A DNA stretch of 64,000 nt from Nocardiopsis suaedae. Its GTDB lineage: Bacteria; Actinomycetota; Actinomycetes; Streptosporangiales; Streptosporangiaceae. Positions 41,954 to 49,211 of this stretch are shown in pieces; the stretch's first letter is position 1, and each line of letters opens with the position of its first letter. The translations under genes and the position numbers were made by a program. The stretch is taken from contig NZ_JAQFWP010000040.1 in the NCBI RefSeq assembly GCF_027706745.1, forward strand, positions 1 to 64,000. Direction: 5' to 3'. The notes under the pieces were generated by a model, which worked only from the letters and a program-made list of their open reading frames with translations, was not told the DNA's origin and did no database searches.

Positions 41954-41973
41954 CCACTCCAGCGGACGCGACC
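41954..41973 (-). repeat. Third copy of the MITE terminal repeat
   Basis: Read on the minus strand it is GGTCGCGTCCGCTGGAGTGG, identical to the left end of the element at 7238-7536. Similarity continues inward (TGCCGTT(C/T)CCCTC, then GCGCGGTCGGC) for about 60 bases, more like the right end. No second end is found nearby, so it is a truncated copy. Confidence 0.7.
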
Positions 41974-41977
41974 GCAC

Positions 41978-42010
41978 AAAAAAAGGGGGGCGGCGCATGC
42001 GCCGCCCCCC
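41978..42010 (-). terminator. Rho-independent terminator of the DEAD-box gene
   Basis: GGGGGGCGGCGCATGCGCCG plus CCCCCC forms a perfect 26-base palindrome (41985-42010). On the minus strand it is followed by seven T (41978-41984). This is a textbook intrinsic terminator 45 bases after the helicase stop codon. Confidence 0.9.
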
Positions 42011-42054
42011 TGAACCTGCTCCAACCGCCGGGCCTTCGCCGACCCGGCCCCGCC

Positions 42055-43971
42055 TCAGTCGCGGGGGCCGCGGCCCGCCGGACGGCGCTTGGGGGCCTGG
42101 CGCGGCCCGCCGCCCTCGCGGGCGTCGCGCCGCACGACCGCCTTGCGGCCCTTGATCATCGCGCCCTGCAGGGCGTCGATCACCCGGTCGGCGTCCGAGG
42201 CGGGCACCTCCACCAGGGAGAACCGCTCGGCGATCTCGATCGCGCCGATGTCGCGGCCGCTCAGGCCCGCCTCCCCGGCGATCGCGCCCACCAGGTCCTG
42301 GGGGCGCACCCGGGCGCTGCGCCCGGCCCCCACGAACAGGCGCACCCGGTCCCCCGAGGGCGCACGCCCCGAGCGGCGGCCCGGCCCCTGGGGGCCCCGG
42401 TCCCGCTCGGGCCGCTCACCGCGGCGCCCGCGCCGGTCGCCCTCGGCGCGCACCGGCACCTGCGGGATGTCCTGCTCGTCGTGGGCGGCCGGGGCCAGCG
42501 CCCCGTGCGCCATGCGCAGCGCCTCCAGCGCCACCTGCTCGGCCCCGAACTCCTCGCGCAGCGACCCCAGGACCTCGTCCAGGTCCGCGGGCTCGGCGCC
42601 CGGCGCCCCCGCCCCGGGGTCCTCGCCCTGCGACAGGGCCCGGTGCAGCGCCCGGCGGGTGCGCTCCAGGCGGCGGCGCCGCATCTGCTCGACGGTGGGG
42701 ACCTGCTCGACCTCGATCGGGCTGGCCGTGGCGCGGCGCACCGCCTTCAGGCGGCGCTGGTCGCGCGGCTCGATCACGGTCAGCGCCACGCCCTCGCGCC
42801 CGGCGCGCCCGACCCGGCCCGTGCGGTGCACATAGGACTCGGGGGCAGCGGGCAGGCCGAAGTTCACCACGTGCGTCAGGTGGTCCACGTCGATGCCGCG
42901 CGCCGCCACGTCGGTGGCCACCAGCAGGTCGGCCGCCCCCGAGCGCAGGCGCCCCATGACCCGGTCGCGGTGCTCCTGGCCCATGCCGCCGTGCAGGGCC
43001 TCGGCCCGGCGGCCGCGCCCGTTCATCGCCTCGGTGACCCGCTCGACCTCCTCACGGGTCGCGCAGAACACGATGGCCGCGCCGGGCTCCTCGGCCTCCA
43101 GCAGCCGGGCCAGCGCCGCCTCCTTGTAGCCGCGCGGCACCTGGTAGGCGCACTGGCGCACGCGCGGCGCCTCGCCCTGGGCGCGCTTCTCCGGGGCGAT
43201 GCGCACCCGCACCGGGTCGCTCAGGTGGCTCTGGGCCAGCGCCTCGATGCGCGAGGGCATGGTCGCCGAGAACAGCACCCGCTGGCAGTCGGCCGGGGTC
43301 TGCTCCAGGATCTGCTCGATGTCCTCGGCGAAGCCCATGTCGAGCATCTCGTCGGCCTCGTCCAGCACCGCCATGGACAGCCGGTCCAGCGCCAGGCCGC
43401 CGCGGCCCATCAGGTCCAGGGCGCGGCCCGGGGTGGCCACCACCGCGTCCACGCCGCGCTCCAGGGCGCGCAGCTGGCGCCCGATGGGGGTGCCGCCGTA
43501 GACGGGCAGCACCCGGGCGCGGGCGACGGCCCCCAGGGACTCCACCGCCTCGCACACCTGCACCGCCAGCTCGCGGGTGGGCACCAGGATCAGGGCGGCC
43601 GGGGCGCCCGAGGAGCGCTCGGGGCGGTCGGCGAGCATCTGCAGGATGGGCAGGGCGAACGCGGCGGTCTTGCCGGTTCCGGTGGCGGCCTGGCCGAGCA
43701 GGTCGCGCCCGGCCACCAGCGGCGGGATGGCCTCGCGCTGGATGGGGGTGGGGTCGGTGAAGCCGGCCTCGGCCACCGAGGCCTGCAGGCGCGGGCCCAG
43801 GGGCAGGGCGGCGAAGCCCTCCGGGGCCGCCTCCTCGGCGGCCGGCCCGGCGGCCTCGGCGCCGGACTCCTCGGGCAGGTGCCCGTCCCGGGCGTCGGGC
43901 GCGTCGAATCCGAGCTCGGGGTCGAGCTCGGCGGCGGCGTGGTCGGCAAGGGCGGATGCGGCGGATGCCAT
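42055..43971 (-). CDS. DEAD-box ATP-dependent RNA helicase (CsdA/DeaD-like)
   Basis: A 638-residue RNA helicase. Motifs in order: the Q motif FTDPTPIQREAIPPL, I ATGTGKT, Ia PTRELA, TPGR, II LDEADEML, III SAT, then VFCATREEVERV, VATDVAARGIDVD and VI YVHRTGRVGRAG. The C-terminus holds a DbpA-type RNA-binding domain (RVRLFVGAGRSARVRPQDLV) and a basic tail. Such helicases unwind RNA structure during cold adaptation and ribosome assembly. ATG at 43971 after GGAG. The 527-bp leader to 44498 may be a regulatory 5' UTR, but nothing specific is seen in it. Confidence 0.94.
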   Translation of the reverse strand: MASAASALADHAAAELDPELGFDAPDARDGHLPEESGAEAAGPAAEEAAPEGFAALPLGPRLQASVAEAGFTDPTPIQREAIPPLVAGRDLLGQAATGTGKTAAFALPILQMLADRPERSSGAPAALILVPTRELAVQVCEAVESLGAVARARVLPVYGGTPIGRQLRALERGVDAVVATPGRALDLMGRGGLALDRLSMAVLDEADEMLDMGFAEDIEQILEQTPADCQRVLFSATMPSRIEALAQSHLSDPVRVRIAPEKRAQGEAPRVRQCAYQVPRGYKEAALARLLEAEEPGAAIVFCATREEVERVTEAMNGRGRRAEALHGGMGQEHRDRVMGRLRSGAADLLVATDVAARGIDVDHLTHVVNFGLPAAPESYVHRTGRVGRAGREGVALTVIEPRDQRRLKAVRRATASPIEVEQVPTVEQMRRRRLERTRRALHRALSQGEDPGAGAPGAEPADLDEVLGSLREEFGAEQVALEALRMAHGALAPAAHDEQDIPQVPVRAEGDRRGRRGERPERDRGPQGPGRRSGRAPSGDRVRLFVGAGRSARVRPQDLVGAIAGEAGLSGRDIGAIEIAERFSLVEVPASDADRVIDALQGAMIKGRKAVVRRDAREGGGPRQAPKRRPAGRGPRD

Positions 43972-44498
43972 GTATCTCCAAATAAGGACGCGGGCGTCGT
44001 GTCCGTCGGGGCATCGCGCGGTGCGGGCACGCGGGGGTGCCCGCAGGCTGCTGCGGGGTGGATGGGCGCGGACCTGTCCCTCGCGACGCCGCGCGTCCGC
44101 AGTGCGCTCTCGCCGCATGCCCGGTTCCGGCCCCATCCCATGGGGCCGCGGGCGCTCAAGGGTCGCGGCCTCCCCGACGGTCACTGGCTCCGGCCGCGCC
44201 CCCAGCCTAGGCGATAGGCGGCGGTGCGCGGGCACCGGGGGCGGCAGGGGAGACCAGAAGCACACCGTAGGCGCGGGGCGGCGGATGCCCTCCAGGAGCC
44301 CGGCCGCGGGGGCGGGACGGGGGTCCCGCGGGCACCCGGGGGCCGTCGGCAGGCCCCTGACCTGCGGCGGTCATCCCGGGCGCGGCGGGGGCCGTCAGGC
44401 ACGCCGCCTCCGACGGGCGCCTGGGGCCCGGGTGGGCCCCTCGGCGCCTGGACGCCGAATTCTTGACCGATCGATCCAGATAACCTACGGTCGGCCCC
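43972..44498. other. Long non-coding divergent region
   Basis: It lies between the helicase start and the TetR gene. No supported reading frame is present. The helicase side likely carries a long untranslated leader, as for cold-shock helicases elsewhere, but no riboswitch or thermosensor structure can be named from sequence alone. The right end has the TetR operator at 44463-44481. Confidence 0.4.
44463..44481. promoter_or_regulatory. TetR operator candidate at second TetR/hydrolase locus
   Basis: TTGACCGATCGATCCAGAT resembles TTGACCGATCGTTCCAACA at 18258-18276 (15 of 19 identical). It lies 18 bases before the ATG of the TetR gene, consistent with autoregulation. Confidence 0.6.
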
Positions 44499-45077
44499 AT
44501 GGCCAGGACCCGGGAGTTCGACACCGACGCGGCGGTCGGCCGCGCCATGGAGCTGTTCTGGACGCGCGGCTACGAGGCGACCTCGGTGCGCGACCTGACA
44601 CAGCACCTGGGGATCGGACAGGGCTCCCTGTACGCGGCGTTCGGCGGCAAGGACGGCCTGTACCGCGCCGCGCTGGAGCACTACCGCACCACACTCGCGG
44701 CCGCAGCCCTGCGCGACCTGGAAGAGCAGGCCGACGCCCGCTCAGCGGTCCGCGCACTGCTGGCCGAGCGCCTGCGCATCGCCGTAGGGCGCGACGGCCG
44801 GGGCTGCCTGGCCGTCAACGCGGCCTGCGAACGCCTGCCGCAGGACGCGTCACTGCGGCGCGTGGTGCGCGACATGCAGGACGCCACCCGCGACGCGCTC
44901 GCCGAGGTGCTGCACGCGGCGATCGAACGGGGCGGGATCTCCCCGCGGCACGACCCGCACACCCTCGCCGCCTACCTCGTCACCTTCCTCAACGGGCTGC
45001 TGGTCTCGGCGAAGATCACCCCGGACGTCCGCGCGCACGAACCCCTCGTGGAGGTCGCCCTGGCCGCCCTCGACTGA
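44499..45077 (+). CDS. TetR/AcrR-family regulator
   Basis: A 192-residue TetR protein of the same branch as 17572-18183. The HTH reads AVGRAMELFWTRGYEATSVR, then LGIGQGSLYAAFGGKDGLYR. The C-terminal RDGRGCLAVNAACERLPQD signature corresponds to the cysteine-containing loop of that subgroup. ATG at 44499. The epoxide hydrolase-like gene follows on the same strand after 78 bp and is the likely target. Confidence 0.92.
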   Translation: MARTREFDTDAAVGRAMELFWTRGYEATSVRDLTQHLGIGQGSLYAAFGGKDGLYRAALEHYRTTLAAAALRDLEEQADARSAVRALLAERLRIAVGRDGRGCLAVNAACERLPQDASLRRVVRDMQDATRDALAEVLHAAIERGGISPRHDPHTLAAYLVTFLNGLLVSAKITPDVRAHEPLVEVALAALD

Positions 45078-45155
45078 CTTTTTCACGCCCTGAATCTGTA
45101 ACGTACGCTCAAGAATCGTCCCGGGCCGCCCCCGGGACCGGAAGGGCCCCCGCCC

Positions 45156-46058
45156 ATGATGCACGACCAGCACGGCACCCCCCTGCGCACCGGACGCGCC
45201 ACCGCCAACGGCACCGACCTGCACTACCGGACGGCCGGCTCCGGCCCCGCGGTGGTGCTGCTGCACGGCGTGCCCAAGACCGGCTACCACTGGCGCCACC
45301 TCGTCCCCCGGCTGACCCCGCACCACACCGTCGTCGTACCGGACCTGCGCGGCCTGGGCGACTCCGCCCGCCCCGCCGGCGGCTACGACTCGGCGACCAT
45401 GAGCGACGACATCGCCGCCCTGATGGCGGGCCTGGGCCACCGCACCTACGCCGTCGTCGGCGAGGACTGGGGCGCCGTGATCGGATACCAGCTCGCCGCC
45501 CGCCACCGCACCGACGTCCGCGCCCTCGTCTTCGCCGAGGCGCTCCTGCCCGGCTTCGGCTTCGAGGACCACACCGCCCTGACCCCGGAGAACATCGACA
45601 GCGGCATGCACCTGTGGCACCTGGGCCTCTACTTCCAGCCGGACGTCCCCGAGATGCTCATCGCCGGGCACGAGCGCGAGCTGATCACCCACATGATCAA
45701 GACCGAGCGCAGCCGCCCCGACAGCGCCACCCCCGACGCCATCGAGGAGTACGTGCGCTGCTACTCCATGCCCGGCGGCATCCGCGCCATGCTCTCCGTC
45801 TACCGGGCGATGCTCACCGACGCCGAACAGAACCGGCAGGCCGCACGGAACAGGCTCGACATCCCGGTACTGGCGCTGGGCGGCTCGGCGTTCATCGGCG
45901 AGCGCAACGAGGCCCAGGCCCGGCACGTGGCCGACGACGTGACCGGCCACGTCTTCGACGCCGGACACGACCTCGCCGAAGAGGTCCCCGAGGAGATGGC
46001 CGAGGCGGTCGTGCCGTTCCTGGCGCACTCCGGCCGCGTCCCGGCCGCACACCCCTAG
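45156..46058 (+). CDS. Alpha/beta hydrolase, epoxide hydrolase-like
   Basis: A 300-residue hydrolase. VVLLHGVPKTGYHWRHLVPR is the oxyanion motif (HGxP), VVPDLRGLGDSARP follows, and the elbow YAVVGEDWGAVIGYQLA sets Asp104 as nucleophile. FDAGHDLAEEVPEEM carries the catalytic His. It is a typical epoxide hydrolase arrangement. ATG at 45156 after GGAAGGG. It is downstream of the TetR gene, repeating the regulator-hydrolase pairing seen at 17.6-19.3 kb with a related operator sequence. Confidence 0.9.
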   Translation: MMHDQHGTPLRTGRATANGTDLHYRTAGSGPAVVLLHGVPKTGYHWRHLVPRLTPHHTVVVPDLRGLGDSARPAGGYDSATMSDDIAALMAGLGHRTYAVVGEDWGAVIGYQLAARHRTDVRALVFAEALLPGFGFEDHTALTPENIDSGMHLWHLGLYFQPDVPEMLIAGHERELITHMIKTERSRPDSATPDAIEEYVRCYSMPGGIRAMLSVYRAMLTDAEQNRQAARNRLDIPVLALGGSAFIGERNEAQARHVADDVTGHVFDAGHDLAEEVPEEMAEAVVPFLAHSGRVPAAHP

Positions 46059-46072
46059 ACGGCCGCACTCCC

Positions 46073-46100
46073 GGTGGAGGGCCTCAGGGGGCCCTCCACC
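46073..46100. terminator. Hairpin between convergent genes
   Basis: GGTGGAGGGCC and GGCCCTCCACC form a perfect 11-bp stem with a six-base TCAGGG loop. The loop contains the stop codon of the minus-strand DinB gene (46084). It serves the convergent hydrolase gene as well. Confidence 0.6.
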
Positions 46101-46632
46101 CGGGATCGCGGCCGGTGATCGCCACCGCCCGCTCCAGCAGCGGCGCGTCCTCGGCCACCGCGACCGGGCGCCCCCACAGCTCGGGCACCGGCGCCGAGGG
46201 CACGAAATCGGCCACGTGCTCCAGGCACGCCCGCACGGCCGCCTCGGGCGGGTCGAAGCCCCGCCCTGCGGCCCGGGCCAGGTCCCAGCCGTGCACGACC
46301 ACCTCGGTCAGGGCGATCCTGCCCCAGACCTCATTGGCCAGCTCGACCCCGCCCGCCTCGGTCGCGCCCCGCCAGGCCGAGGGGGAAGCCCAGGCGCGCC
46401 CCAGCGCCTCCAGCCGCCGGGGCAGCCCCGCCCGGCCCTGCCCTCCCGCGCCTCCGACCCCGCCCGCGCCGCCTCCGGCCAGCGCGGTGAACCCGCGCGC
46501 GACCTCGTCGAGGTGGTCCAGCAGATCGGCGACGGTGAAGTCGGCGCAGGGCGTGGGCCGGTCCAGGTCGGCGACGGAGACCTCCGACACCAGGTCCGCC
46601 AGGCGGGCACAGGCCCCCTCGAGATCGATCAC
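46084..46632 (-). CDS. TIGR03086-like DinB/mycothiol-family protein
   Basis: A 182-residue member of the maleylpyruvate isomerase N-terminal superfamily of the TIGR03086 type: MIDLEGACARLADLVSEVSV, DRPTPCADFTVADLLDHLDE (candidate metal-binding His), ALTEVVVHGWDLARAAGRGF and RACLEHVADFVPSAP. A metal-dependent, probably mycothiol-linked role is inferred from the family. A Gly-rich insert at about residue 55 is unusual. ATG 46632. Confidence 0.85.
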   Translation of the reverse strand: MIDLEGACARLADLVSEVSVADLDRPTPCADFTVADLLDHLDEVARGFTALAGGGAGGVGGAGGQGRAGLPRRLEALGRAWASPSAWRGATEAGGVELANEVWGRIALTEVVVHGWDLARAAGRGFDPPEAAVRACLEHVADFVPSAPVPELWGRPVAVAEDAPLLERAVAITGRDPGWRAP

Positions 46633-46749
46633 GGCATCCTCCTCGGGTCCGGGGGCTCATATCCGCCCACTCCCCCTACAGACGCCCCGGGCGGCCCCGA
46701 CTCATCGGCGCCCCGCACCCCCAGTCCCGCCCCTGGGGTCACCAGCCCC

Positions 46750-46935
46750 GACTTCGCCGGCCGCGTGGACCGGGCGGTCCATGCACGGGCGCTTCTGGCC
46801 CCCGTCGTACCTGGCCGCCTCCTGCGGCGGCGCTGCGCTGTCGGTGGTGCGGCAGTACATCGAGGAGCAACGCCGCCCCGTGCAGCTCAGCACCTACGGC
46901 CCGGATCCGGGCTGACCCCGCCCTCAAGGACGGGG
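46750..46935 (+). mobile_element. IS200/IS605 TnpA remnant with end hairpin
   Basis: The plus-strand frame ending at 46915 reads MHGRFWPPSYLAASCGGAAL, SVVRQYIEEQRRPV. This is the C-terminal end of an IS200/IS605 Y1 transposase; the Tyr in RQYIE should be the nucleophile. The HUH-containing N-terminus is missing. The sequence CCCCGCCCTCAAGGACGGGG (46916-46935) forms a nine-base imperfect stem like those at the ends of these elements. It is a relic. Confidence 0.65.
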
Positions 46936-46942
46936 CTCACGC

Positions 46943-47095
46943 CCTATACGCCAGGTCAACGCCTCCTGCACGATGCGGTAGACGGCGCCCTCCACCGCTG
47001 CCGGGAGCGGACCGGTACCCGCACACGGGCACCGGCCTCCCCGCGCAACTCCTCCCCTGCGGCGGCCACGCGCCGCCCGGCCGCACGGCCCGACC
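46943..47095 (-). pseudogene. Histidine kinase fragment
   Basis: The minus strand encodes EELRGEAGARVRV and, after one frame change near 47030, TGPLPAAVEGAVYRIVQEAL. This is the H-box-to-ATPase junction of a NarL-type sensor histidine kinase. The frame ends abruptly, in sequence belonging to the IS200/IS605 end. The kinase gene was therefore probably split by that insertion; the rest is not found in the window. Confidence 0.6.
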
Positions 47096-47099
47096 GGGC

Positions 47100-47543
47100 T
47101 CACCCCCCGTCCGGGCCGCAGGGGTCCTCGCCGGGGCCCGGCACCCGGCCCACCGCGCGCTTGAACTCCGGGCACTCCACCAGCGGGTCGTGGTCGCACC
47201 CCGCGGCGTGCGCCAGGCTGTCGCGCAGCCGCTCCAGCCGCCCGATCGACTCGTCCACCTCGCGCGCCTTGGCCGCCAGGAGCCCGCGCAGCTCCCCGTC
47301 ACCGGGCGTGCCGGTCAGGAACGCGCGCACCTCGGCGATCGTGAAACCCGCGCTGCGCGCGCACACGAGCACCCCCAGCCGGTGCAGCACCCCGGGGTCA
47401 TAGGCCCGGCGCAGCCCGCTGCGCGCCGCGGGGGCGATGAGCCCCTCCTTCTCGTAGTAGCGCAGCGCCGATGGGGCCAGCCCCGTCCGCCGCGCCACCT
47501 CGCCGATGTCCAGCAGCCCCGCCTCCGGCGCCTGTGCCCCCAT
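47100..47543 (-). CDS. MerR-family transcriptional regulator
   Basis: A 147-residue MerR protein: LLDIGEVARRTGLAPSALRY, YEKEGLIAPAARSGLRRAYD, FTIAEVRAFLTG and a C-terminal effector end with three Cys (HAAGCDHDPLVECPEF...CGPDGG). The spacing resembles MerR-like proteins that bind metals or sense oxidants. ATG at 47543. The divergent MBL-fold gene at 47611 shares a textbook MerR promoter with it. Confidence 0.92.
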   Translation of the reverse strand: MGAQAPEAGLLDIGEVARRTGLAPSALRYYEKEGLIAPAARSGLRRAYDPGVLHRLGVLVCARSAGFTIAEVRAFLTGTPGDGELRGLLAAKAREVDESIGRLERLRDSLAHAAGCDHDPLVECPEFKRAVGRVPGPGEDPCGPDGG

Positions 47544-47576
47544 GCCCGGCCCCCTTTCCCGCGCCCGGCGCGGTTG

Positions 47577-47596
47577 ACTTGAAGCGCACTTCAAGT
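47577..47596 (+). promoter_or_regulatory. MerR box
   Basis: ACTTGAAGCGCACTTCAAGT is a perfect 8+8 palindrome. It is set between a -35 TTGACT (47574-47579) and a -10 CAGTGT, a spacing of 19 bp as required for MerR-type promoters. It reads toward the MBL-fold gene at 47611. Confidence 0.75.
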
Positions 47597-47610
47597 AGCA
47601 GTGTAGGCGC

Positions 47611-48420
47611 ATGCGGATCCACCACATCAACACCGGCTCCATGCTCCTGCTCGAACCCGCCGACACCGGCCTGCCCCCCGCCCGCGCGGTCTGCCACAGC
47701 CTGCTCCTGGAGACCGACGCCGACGGGCTCGTCCTCGTGGAGACCGGCCTGGGCCTGAACGACGTACGCCACCCCGAGCGCACCCTGGACCCCGGCTGGA
47801 GGCAGGCGGTCGAACCGGTCCTCGACCCCCGCGAGACCGCGGTGCACCGGGTCCGCGCGCTGGGGCACGACCCGGCCGACGTGCGCCACATCGTGCTCAC
47901 CCACCTGGACGTCGACCACGCCGGCGGACTGCCCGACTTCCCCGCCGCCACCGTGCACGTGCTGCAGGAGGAGCTGCACGCGGCCCGCGCCGAGGCGCCC
48001 GACCCCCGCTACCGCCCCGCCCACTTGGCGCACGGGCCGCGCTGGTCCACCTACCCCGCCGACGGCGGGCAGGACTGGTTCGGCCTGCCCGGCGCGCGCG
48101 AGCTGCGCGGCCTGCCGCCCGACATCCTGCTCGTGCCCCTGCCCGGACACTCCCGGGGCCACGCGGGGGTGGCGGTGCGCAAGGGGCGGGGATGGCTGCT
48201 GCACGCGGGCGACGCCTTCTTCTACCACCGCGAGCTGGCGGCCCGGGACCCGCACGGGCACCCGTTGCTGGACCTGGTCCAGGAGGGGGCGCAGGTCGAT
48301 GAGAAGGCCCGCAAGGCGACCCGGGAGGCGCTGCGGGGCCTGGCGGGCGAACACGGCGGCGGGGTGGAGGTGGTGTGCGCCCACGACCCGTGGACACTGC
48401 GGCGCCTGACCGCAGGGTGA
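47611..48420 (+). CDS. MBL-fold metallo-hydrolase
   Basis: A 269-residue metallo-beta-lactamase-fold protein. VRHIVLTHLDVDHAGGLPDF corresponds to the HxHxDH metal motif with Asp in place of the second His. LPGHSRGHAGVA, LLHAGDAFFYHREL and VVCAHDPWTL hold the remaining ligands. Members include lactonases and detoxifying hydrolases. ATG at 47611, directly downstream of the MerR box, so it is likely induced with the divergent MerR protein. Confidence 0.9.
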   Translation: MRIHHINTGSMLLLEPADTGLPPARAVCHSLLLETDADGLVLVETGLGLNDVRHPERTLDPGWRQAVEPVLDPRETAVHRVRALGHDPADVRHIVLTHLDVDHAGGLPDFPAATVHVLQEELHAARAEAPDPRYRPAHLAHGPRWSTYPADGGQDWFGLPGARELRGLPPDILLVPLPGHSRGHAGVAVRKGRGWLLHAGDAFFYHRELAARDPHGHPLLDLVQEGAQVDEKARKATREALRGLAGEHGGGVEVVCAHDPWTLRRLTAG

Positions 48421-48465
48421 GGGCTGGGCCCCGGCGGTGCCATGGGCCCAGACGCCGCGCGCGTC

Positions 48466-49158
48466 TCAGGCCGGCGCCCGGCCGAGCCGGGCGGCCACGG
48501 CGTCCAGGACCCACTCCAGGCCCTCGGCGAAGGACTCCTCGGCGCCGCCGTGCCTGCCCTCGTGCACGGCCCTGGCCAGCGCCGGGAACCGGCCCGAGTC
48601 CAGCATCCGCCTCAGGTGCGGGCCCTGCTCGCGCTGCCAGTCCCCCTCGGACAGGCCCGTGGCGCGCTCGGCCCGCAGCCCGGCCACCTCGCGCCTGATG
48701 GCGCCGATGGTGTAGGCGGTGACGGTCTGAACCGCCCGCCAGGCGGTGTCGGCATCGGCCAGGCCCTCCAGCGCGGCCAGCGGCGCCTCGCCCGCCGCAA
48801 GGGCGTTGGGCCCCAGCGCAGGGCGCCCGCCGAGCAGGTCGGCCAGCCACTCGTGGCGCAGGGCGGCCCCCCGGGTGCGGCGGGCCAGCCCGTCCAGCGC
48901 CTCGCGCCAGTGGCCGGGCGGTGCGGCGGGCACGATCTCGGCGTAGACCCGGTCCACCATCAGGTCGAACAGGTCCTCCTTGGCGGAGATGAAGCCGTAG
49001 AGCCGCATCGGCCCGGCGCCCAGCCGGGCGGCGACCTTGCGCAGCGTCACCGCATCCAGCCCGCCCTCGTCGGCCAGGCCGACGGCGGCCTCCACGATGC
49101 GCGCCCGGTCCAGCGGCGCGGGGCCCTTCGGCGGCTCGGGACGGTCCCACACAGTCAT
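48466..49158 (-). CDS. TetR-family regulator (TetR_C-type ligand domain)
   Basis: A 230-residue TetR repressor, with RIVEAAVGLADEGGLDAVTL, RKVAARLGAGPMRLYGFISA and KEDLFDLMVD at the HTH. The C-terminal domain, with GGRPALGPNALAAGEAPLAA, is of the tetracycline-repressor-like TetR_C class. ATG 49158. It is divergent from a TetX-like monooxygenase with an operator palindrome in the gap, the natural pairing of a drug sensor with a drug-modifying enzyme. Confidence 0.92.
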   Translation of the reverse strand: MTVWDRPEPPKGPAPLDRARIVEAAVGLADEGGLDAVTLRKVAARLGAGPMRLYGFISAKEDLFDLMVDRVYAEIVPAAPPGHWREALDGLARRTRGAALRHEWLADLLGGRPALGPNALAAGEAPLAALEGLADADTAWRAVQTVTAYTIGAIRREVAGLRAERATGLSEGDWQREQGPHLRRMLDSGRFPALARAVHEGRHGGAEESFAEGLEWVLDAVAARLGRAPA

Positions 49159-49176
49159 GGAACCACCGTACTGTTG

Positions 49177-49207
49177 CGATACGCCGTATCGGGAAAATAC
49201 AGTGTAT
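49177..49207. promoter_or_regulatory. TetR operator candidate at TetX-like locus
   Basis: CGATACGCCGTATCG (49177-49191) and ATACAGTGTAT (49197-49207) are adjacent palindromes in the 53-bp gap between the divergent starts 49158 and 49212. Confidence 0.65.
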
Positions 49208-49211
49208 CGAC

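Noticed and set aside
43972-44498. A riboswitch or thermosensor in the leader of the helicase gene
   Set aside because: The gap is long, but I see no conserved structure or motif to support one.
41917-46915. Long plus-strand frames antisense to the DEAD-box helicase
   Set aside because: They are shadow frames of the helicase. Only the last part of one frame (46781-46915) codes for a recognised protein fragment (TnpA).
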